In this document: in pieces, positions 34,806 through 48,115 of the stretch | How positions within the stretch are numbered: position 1 is the stretch's first letter | Layout: every line of letters starts with the position of its first letter | Made by a program: the position numbers and the translations under genes | Origin: Torreya grandis | Lineage: Eukaryota; Streptophyta; Pinopsida; Cupressales; Taxaceae | Length of the DNA: 64,000 nucleotides | Assembly (NCBI GenBank): GCA_037957365.1 | Contig: JARHVA010000251.1 | Span: forward strand, 474,501 to 538,500 | Reading direction: 5' to 3' | The notes under the pieces: generated by a model | The model's input: only the letters and a program-made list of their open reading frames with translations | The model's database searches: none | Told to the model about the DNA's origin: nothing

Positions 34806-36970
34806 TATAGAGTAATTTTTACTCTACATCATTTTTAATTTTTTCAATCGAGCACTGCAATTTTGATTCCTACATACCTTAGACATAGTGGTAAATTTTT
34901 GGAGTAGAGGGCAGGTTCATTTTTGCCTAAGTTTCGAAATGTAGTGGAAGCTACCAAGTGACACCCTCTGAGCATGGGTCCTTTTTTCCCTTTCTATTTC
35001 TTTCATTTCATTTTTAGCCTAAGTATTTAATTTGGGCAGAAGCTACCAAGTGTTAGCTTCTAAAACATGGAGCTAGCTAGCTGTCACTCTCTAAGCCCAT
35101 TTTTGTAACTTTTTGGAAGGCCACAAAATGTGCCACGTATCAAGTAATAGCTAAGAAAAATGCACCATGTGTCAAGATTCACATCTCATAAAGGCATCCA
35201 CATTTCATTCTACTTTTTTGGCAAAGAATTTCAACTAGCTAAGTAGCAAAGCAGTGAAAAGCACCAAGTGGTAGTCACAGAAGGCCTTGAACCACCTTTT
35301 TAAAGAAGCAATGGAAGTCACCACGTGTCAGCATCCAAGAGACTTTGGTTTAATGTCTGGGTCCAATGCTTTCATTCAATGCATAAAGGCATCATTTCAT
35401 TTTACTTAAGTGTCGAAGTCCGGTAGAGGCTGCCAAGTGTCACTCTCTGAGTCCCTTTCTACTTCATCCCTAGGAACAATAGAAGATGCCACATATCCCT
35501 AGTAAGAGAATCAGAAGATGCCACATATCTTCCTAAGAGTAGCAGAGGTCGCCATGCGTCGACTATCAAGAGATCATCTTTGAGCTTCATTACCAAATAA
35601 GATTGTGGTGGGCTCCAAGTGTTACTTCAAAGGTCTATAAAAGCACTGAGGAAATAAGCAAAGACTACCATGTGCATCCATTTCCTCTTGAAAAGTTGTT
35701 AAGGTAAGGAATGCAGTGAGTTTTATTTTATTAAAACTACAAAATATCAAGGAAGAAGATTGTGACAGGTTTGAAGGTGGAGCATCCCTGAGCAGAATAT
35801 AGAAAAAGCAGAAGGTGCCAAGTGTCATTCTCTGATGCCCTCTAGACAAAAGAGAATTTTCATGGATTGACTAAGTGTCCTTGTGTCTGTCTATTTGTTA
35901 CAGCAAAGATGGAGTGAAACTCGGTGAGAGTTATTCTTGGTAGATAAAATAGTGCACCAGGTAGATTTTTGGGGCTTACAAGCATTAAAGGGCCATCTAT
36001 TTATCCCCTAAAGGTAGAGGCAGAGTAGACAGTTGAGTGGCCAAACAAGTGATGGAATGATAAATTTAGGTGTGAAGGGAGGTACTAGAAATGAATTGCC
36101 ATGCCACAGTTAGGGCAATTCTTGACAAGACTAGGATGCATCCGAGGCATTGAAAGTGCCATCTATTTTGTCCCCTATGAGTTAAAAGTAGAATAGAATT
36201 GCATGGGAAGAGAAGTGATGGAAGGAGACATCTGAGGCTATAAAATAAGAAAAATTGTAAGAGAGAAAAGGGGGAATTCTATAGTTTTAGACTTTCTAGA
36301 GTTTTTGACCAGTAATATCATTTGCTCTTGTCTCAATTTTCTTGAGTTGTAAAGTTGATGTAACTATGCATGTTTCTGTGCCTTTTATGTGGCTAAATGA
36401 ATTAAGAAGATTATAACTCCATGCCTTGGTTGGTGTTATCTATGTCATTTGAAAAGTATTCTATACAGTAGATTTTTTGGAGTTGTGATTAGGACTGTCA
36501 TTTGTTTTTGTCTCATTTTCTTGAATCGAAAGGTTTACATGACTGTACGTGACTTCTACACCTCTTATGTGATTGGAATATTATATTAAGAATATTGAAC
36601 ACTATGCCTTTGTTGACATTCTCTGTATCTCAGTAAAAGAATTCCCTGTTGTGAGCCTCTATTTCTATTATTTCAATCTTTTACATTGATCATGCACTTG
36701 TCTACTCTTAAATGAAATTGAATCCCATAACAATCTCATTTTGCTCAGGTTAGGATTAGGATTACATTCAGGTGCATCACCATAGTTAGGTTTCATTTCC
36801 TGCACTTTCATTTTTGTTTAATTTCCTATCCCCTTTTCCCCAACACCCAATATAAAAGAAGAGACTAGCTTCTCTAAAATCTAGAGGTTGTTTCAAGCTG
36901 CATTATCCTATAGCTTGAAACTTCCCATTCTTGATTGATTAAGATCAAGCACAATTTTAAATCATCAAAA
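34806..36970 (+). repeat. element 2 3' LTR
   Basis: 2165 bp copy of 26372-28537, same G-box-like array and TATA box. It ends CATCAAAA where the partner has CATCAACA. Just upstream (34785-34805) a ctggggattg segment is the only candidate polypurine tract and is weak. Confidence 0.9.
36239..36246 (+). promoter_or_regulatory. TATA box in element 2 3' LTR
   Basis: TATAAAAT, matching the 5' LTR box at 27806. It would fire outward into flanking DNA if active. Confidence 0.6.
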
Positions 36971-36975
36971 ATATT
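36971..36975. repeat. target site duplication ATATT, right
   Basis: Matches 26367-26371. Confidence 0.75.
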
Positions 36976-39779
36976 ATAAATGTATATAGTTAATTTAATA
37001 AATAATATGGTAAGATAAAGAGCTTCTAATTTCATGAAACTTAGTCTAATAGCAAAAAATTCACATAATTTACCTTCAAAAAAGCCAGTTTTAGGATTTG
37101 AGAGAGATGGAGGTTCAAATGACTAAATTAGTATATAATTTTTTATGGATAGAATAATTGTGAATTTAATAAACCTATCCAATGGTTGGTTTTTTGAGAC
37201 TAATATGGGAAGTTCCCCTATTTTGTCTCAAATAGGGGGCACTTTCCCCTTGCACCAAAACCTAAAATATTGGAGTATGGGCTAAGATAGTGAACCAGAG
37301 GTTAATGAAAGATTTAAAGAGGGTTTGTGGAGTTGAATTACATCTAGTAAAACATGGGAACTATGTAGGAAGGTTTTAATCCAAACAAGTTACTCCATGC
37401 TCCAAGGTTTGTAGTCATGCACGGTACGTAAAATTAGGGCCTAAAGCCAAATGGGAAAACACCTTTATTTATAGCCTTGATTAGACATTTTCATCAATTG
37501 GGTCATATTTTTGAGGTGTAAATATATATTTTAAAGATATATATTTTCAATGAAAATGTCAAAAGGTCTTTTTAAGTCTTAGGTTGCAGGGAAAATTATG
37601 GAAATAAGGTTTAAGCCTAAGGCAAATGGTGGGCTAAGTGCATTTATAACATGATATGATCATTAATATGTTTTGAGAAATGTTTTGGGATGTGTATTGA
37701 AGTTTTTTAACATTCACCTTGTAGATAAATCCACTAGGAAACTATTTCTTGGCTTGAAAGCACCCAGACCATGGAAAATGCTCAGAAATGACTAGAATGG
37801 CCAATTTGAAATGCTTGTATCTCCCATGATGATTTTCATGGAGATTCAAGGAATTTTAGGATGTTAGAGAGGTTCCATAGGAATCCTTTAGTGTAATTTT
37901 GATATAATCAAAATGTCTGGTCTTTATGAATAAAGGCTAAGATGTAAAACCTCTCTGAAACCCTCACAAACCCCAATTCAGGCTTGCTAGAGAAAATATC
38001 ACAAATGGAGTATCCATATGGGGAGTAAAGTTTAAGGAGATGATTTATAGTTGTAGATGACTATCTAGGGTCATATTCCATGTAACTAAGATGTACTACA
38101 CCTATACAAAGGAGGTACAATAGAGCTTGTTTTGATAGTTTTGTGTGTTTTTTAGGCATGGAGAACATTCAAAATATTTAACCACATTTTGGAGAGAGAT
38201 TAGGACTTATTATAAGTCATAATTTCTATATATTTAGCTATCTAAACTCCCAAGTGTGCCTACCATCTCCTTCATCTTAGCTATTCATAGTGAACAAGTA
38301 GTGAACACTTGGTGAAAATGGAGAAACTCAAATTTGGAATCCTTTTAAGGCTTAATTAATGAATAGAATGAATTGGAAACTCTTTAAAAGTGTCATTCAT
38401 ATTTGTGCATAAACTAGATTACAAAATTGGAAGCATTTCATGTGACAAGTGTGAGAGGTGCATGGGAAGGAGTTATTTATAAATGTCAAGGATGATTGCT
38501 CATGGCTATAAGAATATGGATGATTAGGGACTAATAAAATCTATGTAGGGGTTTTAAAATAACACCTCCCCCTTATATCAATCATCAGACTTGACCCTAT
38601 TTATTGATGAGGTAGTTTTGTGAATTCAAATCATGAAGATAGTTTCTTATGCAAGCAAAGAACATCTACACCACACATGGAGGAATTTAATGACTTGGGA
38701 GACATTTTTACATATTTTCCTTGTATGACATATCTCATGCCTAATTTTATGACTATTATAACTCTTTCTCCTTTATTGACAAGTGTCTTAGTGACTATTG
38801 AGCTTCACCTTCTCTCTCTCCTCTCATAATTGATATAAATACTAGCTAAGTTGGTTATTATACGTATCTTTCCACCTAATTATGGTGAATACCTAATCAA
38901 TTTTTGCCTTGAACTAATAAATAATGTTATTTTACCTCATTCAATACTTCACTAATTGCATGTTATGGTTGTTGGTTTGTGTAAGTGTATTTTTCTTACC
39001 TTCACATGTTAGTCTTCTTAGTGCCTTATGTGATTTAAAATCTATCTTTTGTAGGTCTAAAAAAAGTGTCTGATATGGATTATAAGTATAGTGAGTAGAT
39101 TATTCATTAGTGTTTCTAGAAGACCTATTGTCTAAGTCCTTCTATCCTAGATTCTCTATAAGACCCCATACTTGAAACATTGATGTAGAAGAGGAGTGTT
39201 TAATTTAGTGAAGTGTGTGTGGGATTATTTTGGTTTCAATTGAATTATAAGTGGTGTGAGTAGACTAACTACTTGTTGTATCACCTTCCTTAGATTGGAT
39301 ATGTTTTCAGATATCATTCTCCTTTTCATCCCTAAAAGTTAATAGTAAGTTTGATCTATAGTAGTACATCAAGGGAACTAGCCCTAATCTAGATATCCAC
39401 CTCAAATTTGGGTCACCCATAGCCTTGAATTGGTTCCATTATGCCACTTGAATGAGGATAGACTTGTCATCTTGTCAAGGGTACAATTTTAAGTGAAAAT
39501 AGTTTTTATAATGCCTAGTGGGACTCAAAAGTCCTTGAGGATTTTTAATGTTTTCCTCAAGATACTAGCCTTTATAGGCAATTTCACTAAGCACCAATGG
39601 TGAATCCAAGCATAATTATACTAGTTAAGTATTCTAAGACTCTGTTTAGGGTTTTTTTCCTATTCTATGGTCTTCTCATGAATGTTTCATGGATTATTTT
39701 GATGTTGAATTTGTCCTAAAATAATTTGGGGAGACATATCCATCTTTTCCTATTCCCTCTTAATATGAATAAATCCTTG
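36976..39779. other. non-coding DNA, possible leader/LTR of element 4
   Basis: No domain or repeat pair seen. A 69-codon plus frame at 38620 has no motif. By position it could contain the 5' LTR and leader of element 4, but I could not find a matching LTR copy. Confidence 0.4.
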
Positions 39780-42450
39780 GCCAATATTTTCATGATCCCT
39801 ATCAATTATATATTGCCTATGATCAGCCCTATCAATCTTGTGCTTCACCTAGTCCACCTAGTTCCTCTCTAAGTCAGGCCATTGTAAGTATTAGGAAGAC
39901 TCTCATTGGTTATAAGGACTATATGGTAGACCTTGATACTAGAAATGGTTGTTGTAAAGCTATCCCTAGTTATTGTGTGAAGAGTGTGATGGATGCTTTA
40001 GAGTTAGTCAAGAGAGAATGGATTCCCATTAAGAGAGCTAATTGACAATGCCTGGTGGGTGAAATGCTTGATGTTTATGGTCTTATTTTTCACATAGAAG
40101 AGAGGTTGAAATATTATGAACTAGATAAGTCTTGGTAGCTCCAATACACCCTACATTATCCTTCAAGTGTGTCAACTATACCTATTTAAAATGCCAATCC
40201 AATCATACTTCAAAATGCCCCAAGTCTTTCATGCACTCCCCAAAGTTTCCCTTCTTAGAGGTCCATCAAAGAGAGTAGGCAAAGGAAGGAGGACACATTG
40301 TTGAGTAAGTTTCTCTATCTCACAACCTAATTGGAGAAGATTTTTAGAGAATAAAGTTGATGTTGGAGACCCATCTTGATAAGGAGATTGAGTTGGCAAA
40401 TCAAAATTTGACACAGTCCATCATGGCAATAGAAAATGGGGTTCTTAAGCTTACTTTCCCAAGTGGGAAACAAGATTATAAGCCCAAGGAAATCACAAGT
40501 TTCCTGAGCCTATTATTTAGCACTCCATTTGTATCTCATCCTCATGAAGAACCCTCTAATCCTAGCTTCCCAAGATGGAAAGAAATAGTGGTAGCTTGTG
40601 GAAAGAAGAACAAAGAATGTCTAAGTGGAGAAGTTAGAAGTGAGGAGAAACTTGAACCTACTCAGCTCTATCCCATCCTTCCTCAAGAAACTTTTTTCCC
40701 TTCCTCCTACTCCCTTTCCTAATGAATATCTTATATCCCCCCAAGAGAAGTTATTCTAAGAAAACCTTGCCAAAAGAATTGAGGAATTGGAACTCAAAAT
40801 AGATAATCTCTCATCTATGTAAGGAAATCTTGAAGAAAATGAAGCCATTCAACCTAATATGGATCAATTGATTGAGGAGAAATCAGATTCTAATTATGAA
40901 GATTACCTTGCTCCTTGGAAGTCTTCTTAGGATAAAGTTCCTAGTTTTGAGATGTCAGGTATTGTTATCACTAAAAGGGAGAAGGAGATGGAGACTTTAG
41001 ATTGGGATGAGAATGAAGAGGAGCCAACAAGACACACATGTCTTGTTCATGGCCAAAAATACACATGCATTACCCTTAGGCATTTTCAAGGATGACATCA
41101 TCAACATATTAAAATCATAATGAAAGATGATTTTGAGGTACTGAACTTGCTAAAGATGATGAATTCCCTACTCTTTTGGGTCAACTTTGGTGCTATGAAA
41201 ATAATATTGACTTGAATTTTAAGAAGATGTATATCAACTTTGAGAATGACACTTAGCACATAGTCATAACTCTAAATAATGACCAAGGACCCCCATTTAT
41301 GGATCCTATTGATGTTAATGAGGATGTTAATATAATCTATAACTTTGCTACTCAAGGACATGAAAATGTGGATTCTACACTTGATGGAATCTTGTAATGA
41401 GAAGATATTTAGTCTATTTATAACACTAATAGTGTCTCCTATGAACAATGGGATCAATGCACATATGATCTAACAAGGCACATATATGGTGTATTATAAA
41501 TACACCTATTTTCCCTTCTAAAGATTGTTCAATGTCACAAAACTATTCACCTGATTGGTGGATGATTGATTTCTAGACCACCCTTATAGTTGGACCAGCT
41601 ACTTAGGTTTCATGGATAGATGGAGGTATGGGAATAATTACATTAATTATAGGCTTATTATGTTAATGAGGATGAAAGGTTATATGACATCACCTTTCTA
41701 TTTTAAGGGACAATTCTTTAATGGTGGTTTACTCATTGGTACCAATTAGATACATGGTAAAAAGTATGTGTAACCATGAATAATCATTTATACCATGTTA
41801 ATCATGAACATTACACCATAAGATATGGTGGTATTACTTCTCCATAATAACATATAATATAATTTGAAAGCCTTTGGAGTGTTGACTAAACATTTTTACC
41901 ATAATTATTATGGGTACATACATTCTATGGTACCTTACAAATCTAAGCTAAGGTGTGGTACATTCTTCAAGAAACACATAGAGACATGGATACCTAACAA
42001 TGCATCAAACATTGTCTTCTTGTCACCATTTCATTTTCTTCATCATAGATGGATTTAAATTTGTTTCTACAAATAATCCATTAGTTAGTTGTGTGTGATC
42101 AAGCATTGATTGAAGACTAGATGTGACATATGTATGGCATAAGTGAGGATAATTTGGCCATGCTATAATAACTTGATACTCATACCATGGTTTCATTATA
42201 ATTTAACTCTCAACTAGACTAAACACATATAGAATGGATCTAAAAGGGCAAGGGAAAGGTTGTGTAAAAAGTTGATGAGGGAACCATCTCTGATCCACCA
42301 AATTTATCATTTGAACACTTAAGCTTACATATAGAGTGTGGGGCATGTGATATTAGAGATATAATGCATTATTAGTAGAAACCATATTTGTTTACACCCT
42401 AAATGATTCAATAGAACATTTAAATGGATGATGCAAATAAACTAGTCAGG
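39780..42450 (+). pseudogene. gypsy element 4, upstream polyprotein remnant of unknown domains
   Basis: Several stretches read like decayed protein: 39880-40110 (GYKDYMVDLDTRNGC, YCVKSVMDALELVKREW), 40357-40722 (121 open codons with LKLTFPSGKQDYKPKE and FPRWKEIVV), and around 41640-42058 (NEDERLYDITFLF, a FTHWYQLDTW segment, GVLTKHFYHNYYGYIHSM). I do not recognise a named domain. Position upstream of the RT remnant suggests Gag and protease regions or an extra ORF. Many stops and frame changes. Confidence 0.4.
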
Positions 42451-42459
42451 GTGGGAAAT

Positions 42460-43740
42460 TACAGGTCTAATGTTGAGATAACCAAAATATTTAAACTATT
42501 ACATGATTACATGGACATTTTCTAACAAAACTAGATGTACATGAAATGAGTGCATCCATCATTAGGTAAAATTCACATCAAGTTGGCTAAAATAACTAGA
42601 TTGGTGAGGAAATAGCCATATTAGATGAATGCAAATTTGTGCACTTTAGTTAAAGAGGAAATTAATAGCATGTTATATGCTAGAGTTATTACTTTCATTA
42701 ATTAATATGAATGGGTGAGACCCATGGTGATCAAAATCAAGATGGATGGTCACATACAAATTTATGTGGACTACATTCTACTCAATGCGGTATGTGTAAT
42801 AGAACCTCTCCCAACACCTTTCATCAAGGACATTTTAGAAGGTTTTATTGTGTGCAAAATATACACATTAATTGATGGATTTTATGGTTATCGCCAAGTC
42901 CAAATTATTGATTAAGATAAGGAAAATACAACCTTTGCAACTAAATAGAATTTTTTGTGTACAATGTTATGCCTTTTGGCTTCAGGAATATATCAAATGT
43001 GTTTTCATGTAATGTGGTAGAATCTTTCAAGGATTTAATCCATAAGCTACTTCAAGTGTACTTAGATGTTTGAACCACGTATGGTTGACTGTGTGACCAT
43101 TGTGACAATCTAAACCTCATATTTATTTGTTATTAGCATCTTTAGATTTAATTTAATCTAAAAAAGTTCATCTTTTTCACCACATTTGGAATTTTATTGG
43201 GACATATTATTTGTTGGGATGCATTATTAATGGATCCATCTAAAATTGTGGTTATTGTACAAATCCTAGAACCAACCATTCATTGTAAGGTAGATGCCTT
43301 CTTATGTGACACAAGGTACTAGAAGAAGTTCATTTGGAGTATGCTAACATAGCCACCCTGTTAAAAGAACTACTCAAGCATAATGGCCTATTCTTATGGA
43401 TTACTATATGATAGACCATGAGGCCTTCTTTATGGTTTATGTGATTTAGAATATTTTCAAATACTTTTTAGTGACCCTACTTATCTTCTATATGGATCAT
43501 GAAGTTCTCAATTTCTTGGTAAATAAATAAGTATTGCATAGGTGCATCTACCAATAGATTGTCCTCTTCTAAGAGTTCTAGTTTCTTATGGCCATTAAAC
43601 TAGGAAAAGTTAATTTTAGTCTAGACAACCTTTCACATGTTTAATATGGTGAACAAATATGTTCCATAGATAATGGTTTACCTGATGTACAAATTTTTCA
43701 AGTTACACACATGCTCAAAGAATTAGAGGAAATTGTATCT
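42460..43740 (+). pseudogene. gypsy element 4 RT and RNase H remnant
   Basis: Around 42460 a segment like NYRSNVEITKIFKLLHDYMDIF precedes RT. The open frame 42715-42915 gives VRPMVIKIKMDGHIQIYVDYILLNAV, then PLPTPFIKDILEG, then TLIDGFYGYRQVQI (motif A Asp present). After frame changes, a LLGHIV-like and ALIVDPSK-like region is detectable near 43190-43240, RNase H traces follow, and SIDNGLPDVQIFQVT sits near 43670. The YxDD box region (about 43045) is damaged. No integrase follows. This is the most decayed pol in the window. Confidence 0.7.
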
Positions 43741-43849
43741 TTCAAAATGGTGATATCATACGGCTAAGGCCAATAAGCACGGGGAAACTAAATGAAAAGT
43801 TGTTACTCATGACAAATTTAGGAGTCCAAAGATCCTTAGGGAAAACAAG

Positions 43850-44810
43850 TGGTGTAAAAATAAAGGAAGGTATGATCAAGCCAATCTAAGATACCCTGTG
43901 TATCCAAGTGTTTCCTATATAGTTTGTGTGGACCTCAAGCCGATGTAGTTCACTCAAAAATGGGAGGTAAAAGATCAAGGTGGTTTAGAAATTAAACTAA
44001 ATAGATAAAATGGCCCATCCCAAAAAAATTTGATGGATTTATATCTCATATGGAAATTCTAAGCCAATTTTCATGAGTTTGTGATTTTCTAGATTTTCAA
44101 GTGTTTTTGGAATTTCTAAGTATCTCAACTAAATCAAGAATTATGAGATACATAATGGTATAACTCATAAAATATTAAGAGAATTTATTATATTTCTCAA
44201 AAAATAGTGAGAGTGGATAAAAGGTGACTAAACTGACCTTAATGTGAATGGAGTGTTGCCTACATAGTCTTATTGGGACCTCAAGCCATTGTAGTTCCAC
44301 CTACACAAAAAGGTGCTCAAGTAAGTACCCACAAGTTTAGGTAAAGTAAAATGGCAAGGTAAATGGTAATATAAATGGTAAGGTGATTCAATAATGCATG
44401 GTAAAGGTGTTGTCCCTAATTTACCCATAGGTGGTTATAGCTATAGGAAATAACAACAAAGGGTTAGTGGTATTAATTTTCCCATAGGTGGTTATAATTA
44501 ATAGCATGAGATGTGAATGTAAAAAAAATAAAGGATACAATTTCCAAGATTGTTATCATACTAATTTCATATACTACCATTCAAATGTGTAACTCTAAAA
44601 TACTATTAGACTAAATATGTTATCAACTATTGAGCATGTATGAAGTAGAAATGCATATGAACCAAGGCCAAACATGATAGGTACAGCTATGTAAAAATAA
44701 TTAACTGGTAAAGGGTTAAGGTTATGGTATAATGGTAAGGGTTATAGTATAAATAATAGTTATAATGTGGTATAACTTAGATGATCCTTATATAAAATAA
44801 TTTGAGTCTC
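43850..44810. other. non-coding junction between elements 4 and 5
   Basis: Elements 4 (plus) and 5 (minus) face each other tail to tail here. A ~58-bp phrase with gggacctcaagccattgtag occurs twice, at about 43907-43963 and 44253-44310. The phrase ataggtggttata occurs at 44425 and 44484, and near 59340 and 59428 on the far side of element 5. A 3' LTR of element 5 would be expected here but could not be delimited. Confidence 0.4.
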
Positions 44811-45811
44811 TCAAGAATAAAAATATTTGAGGTGAATTAGGTTCATTGGTTCATCATGTTCATATCCCTCTAGCATAGTGAGCTTGTATGCTCTAAAATT
44901 GTAGTTGGAAAAAAATACATAGGTCTTTAACCAGTTTGATTGGAACTTTCATTCTTTCTTTCTTTTAAAATTTACATTTTTTTGATTATTTTTAGCATCA
45001 GGTCATTAAGATCGAATGCATGATTCTTAATGCACCTATTATATTGGCCTTTTAATCATTTTTGATATGCCTAAATATTATTCAAGGCAGCTAAGTATTT
45101 ACCATCAAGTAGGTCTAGATATTACAAGTGATCCACTCTATAGCCTTCATCATTGATGATGTTCTACAATGAAATTTAAAGAGATAACAACTCAACCTTA
45201 ACAAGAATAATGAATTTAGTTCTATAAATAAGTGAATAGGGTGTATCTCTTATTAGAGTACAAAATGTGGTATGGGATTCCCATAGGGTATTGAATAGAT
45301 ACAATTTCTAATTATGACCAACATCATTAACAATATTCTATAGAATATTTATAATGGTTTTATTAGAAGCCTCATCTTGGTCATTATCTTATAGATAATA
45401 GGTGGTTGAGAGCTATTGTTTAATGTGGTATTGAGAACAAAGTGCTTTCACATATTTATTCTTGAATGATTCACCATTATCAGATATAATGTTGGAGGGA
45501 ACACCATAGTGACAAATGAGATGGTTGAATATGAACTTAGAGATCTACTTATCAGTGATGTAAGTGAGGGAAATATCTCCCACCCAATTAGTGAAGTATT
45601 TCATAGCAGTCGGGATGTGTTTATGTCCATATGAACATGTGGGATTGATCTTTCTAATAAGATTGAGTCCCCACGTTGAGAATGGCCATGGTGTTTTCAA
45701 TAGTTTGAGTGTCTTGGATGGAACATGAATCAAATTGGCATGCTTATAAAACTTGACACACCTCTTCACACATGTAGTTGCTTCTACTTCCATCTGGCTA
45801 GTAATAACCAT
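44811..45811 (-). pseudogene. element 5 integrase
   Basis: The minus-strand frame 45811-45545 has TCVKRCVKFYKHAN (zinc-binding end), PWPFSTWGLNLI (first Asp position is Asn), and YFTNWVGDI. Next, FIFNHLICHYGVPSNIISDNGESF carries the second Asp, and LSTTYYL-stop-DNDQDEASNKTI carries the Glu region. The C-terminal part reaches an AYKLTMLEG segment and NLIHLKYF before TGA at 44811-44813. This joins new DNA copies to the genome in active elements. The first catalytic Asp is lost. Confidence 0.85.
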
Positions 45812-46104
45812 TATGCATTAACATTTTGGCTAATATGTCCCTACTAGTTTGGGATCCAAACACTCATTTGTGGACTTCTCTCAATGCTAATCTATATTTT
45901 TTCAAATGTAAACACTAAAGTAGATTTATATAATAGCTTCTATAGTACAAGGTTAGTCCATGTAAGGTATAGCAATAGGCTTTTTGGGTGAAGTATCTTT
46001 TTTTACATAATAAAATGGGAGGCATGGTTTGGTCTTAAAGATAGGCATATATGTCCGAGTACTAGGGAGATATGGGACCAAAAATGTCATAAACCATCTT
46101 GATG

Positions 46105-46575
46105 GCTAATTATTCATGTACCAATTCTAAGATAATTTTAATAATAAATAGATAATCCCTTGCTCTATCTATGATTTGGATCATTAAACCAATAGTGGCT
46201 ATAACATTAGCTATTCTAATATTGGCCCGAGGTATTCTTTTTAATTGAATGTTTGTAATATACAACTTGAAAATATTGACCATATCTTTATAGGGTACCA
46301 AATTCTCATCCTTGGTCTAATATTGGGTCATGACCTAATCCATGATTAATTAAGAATCACCATACACCAGTAAATGTTGAATGTTACACTATATTAATTG
46401 ATAAAACCTTACAATGAGTACTTTATACTTAGCGATGTTATTCATATATGGAAATTCAATGTAAAATGACTTGGGAATGAGATCCCCTTATGGTGTAAAA
46501 AATAATATTCCATCCATTGATCCATGAGTAATGAATGATCCATCAAAGTACATCTTCCATTATTCAGCCTCAAGA
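46105..46575 (-). pseudogene. element 5 archaeal-type RNase H
   Basis: Begins WKMYFDGSF (first Asp) near 46565, followed by a SMDGILFFTP segment and a MNNIAKYKVLI segment, where NN.AEYEAL is expected, so the catalytic Glu is Lys. It ends in the frame 46301-46110 with IPRANIRIANVIA, where N..AD.LA is expected, so the last Asp is Asn. Position after the RT-linked RNase H and before integrase is the standard Tat arrangement. Confidence 0.7.
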
Positions 46576-46589
46576 GTACATCTACTTAT

Positions 46590-48115
46590 TTAGCACTTAT
46601 AATGTCCTCATCTAGAGATCCAAATGTAAGAGGTTGAGTATATTAAAGAGGATATTTAAAAAGATGATCTATGAGTACTTGCCCTTTAATGGCCCTCTGA
46701 TTGGCATATTCAATTTAAAAATCACTGAATAACATGATCTATTTTTCCATACAACCTTATAAATCTGATTTGGAAAGTAGATACTTGAGTGGATCTACTT
46801 TGGAAATAATAATGGTCATTTTATTTAGCATATAATGACTCAAATTTTGGGCTGAAAACAACAATACTAAATAGGGCTTTATAATCAGCATATAGTTGTG
46901 CTCATATGCAACCAATTTTTAGCTTAGATAATACATGACATGATCCTTTCCCTATTCATAATTTTGTGCTAAAAGTGCTCTTAGGTCATTCTTAGTTGCT
47001 GATAGGTAGAACATTAATGGATTATTTAAGATTAGTGGCAACAAAATAGGTAGGTTGGCAAGATATTATTTAAGCTAATCAAATGTTTTTTGACACTCTT
47101 TATTCTAGGAGAATGTAATATATATCTTTAAAAAGTGTGTAAATAGATGGATTTTGTTTGTTAATTTTGAAATGAAGCATTTGATAGATTGAATATTTCC
47201 CTATAAAATATGGAGCTACTTCAGGGTAGATGGTGCTGGCATTTCTTTAATTCCATGAACTTTGGTTGGGGCGACTTTAATGCCCTTACAAAAGATAATG
47301 AAACCTAATAGTTTGTTAGAAGTAATGCCAAATACATGTTTTTTTGGATTAAGCTTGACATTATACTTGTAAAATCTCTCAAATATTCTTCATAGTATGG
47401 TTGGATGATCAACATGGGTATTTGATTTACCTAGGATATCAACAACATACTCCTTAATAATGTTGTGCATCATGTCATGAAAACTCTCTATCATTGCTCT
47501 TTGGTATGTGGTCCCTAAATTCTTAACTCCAAATGACATTCCTTGATATAAAAATGTTCCCCATGGAGTGGTAAAAGTAGTCTTGTGTTAGTTTTCTAGT
47601 TCTATTCTGATCTAATTATAACCTAAAAAGCCATCTATTATAAAGAGGATTTCATAGCTAGTCATTGAGTTGACTATCATGTCAATATTAGGAAAAGAGA
47701 AGTCATCTTTTAGGTAGGATTTTTTAATATCTCTAAAATAAATGTAGATCTTAATACCTTTTTATTTTTTTCTCATTAGCATAATTTTTGAAATCCACTC
47801 TAAATAGTCAATCGGCCTAAAGCATTTCACATCTAAGAGTTTTTCCAACTCTTTCTTGACTAGCATAGCAATACGAGGATGCATCTTATGAAACTTATAT
47901 TTAATAAGCTTGGCATTAAGATGCAAAATAATATGGTGTATAACTAAGGCAAGGTCGAAACCTAGCATGTTCAAATAATCCCATGAAAATATGTCAATAA
48001 ATTCCATCAAAATAACTATAAAAGATTCACATTCCTCCTCAATGAGGGACATGCCTAGCTTAATCCACTTTGAGTCATATAGAGTCCTAATATTCACATC
48101 TAAAGTGTCCTCCAC
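46590..48115 (-). pseudogene. element 5 reverse transcriptase and RNase H
   Basis: The frame 48115-47762 has FIDIFSWDYLNMLG, KMHPRIAMLVKKELEKLLDVKC and PIDYLEWISKI. Continuing leftward: SYLKDDFSFPNID, motif A IIDGFLGYN with its Asp, GMSFGVKNLGTTYQRAM, and the catalytic box as YVVD near 47440 (one catalytic Asp lost). KLNPKKHVFGI and the thumb follow. RNase H traces (LFTHFLKIYITFSWNKECQKTFD, VMYYLS) follow down to about 46900. Stops are frequent. Confidence 0.88.

Larger units (their letters stand above)
26372..36970 (+). mobile_element. Ty3/gypsy LTR retrotransposon, element 2 (Tat-like)
   Basis: 10.6 kb on the plus strand: LTR 26372-28537, primer site 28543-28560, gag, protease, archaeal-type RNase H, RT, RNase H, integrase, LTR 34806-36970. 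All coding domains from 28588 to about 34560 lie in one reading frame (codons starting at positions of the form 3n+1), interrupted by 33 stop codons and no frameshift. The first 70 LTR bases differ at about 8-9 sites, so it is older than element 1. Domain order is unusual because the archaeal RNase H precedes RT. Confidence 0.93.

Noticed and set aside
37391..43830. LTR pair for element 4 (gttactc near 37391 and 43800)
   Set aside because: Only a few bases match and the similarity does not extend.
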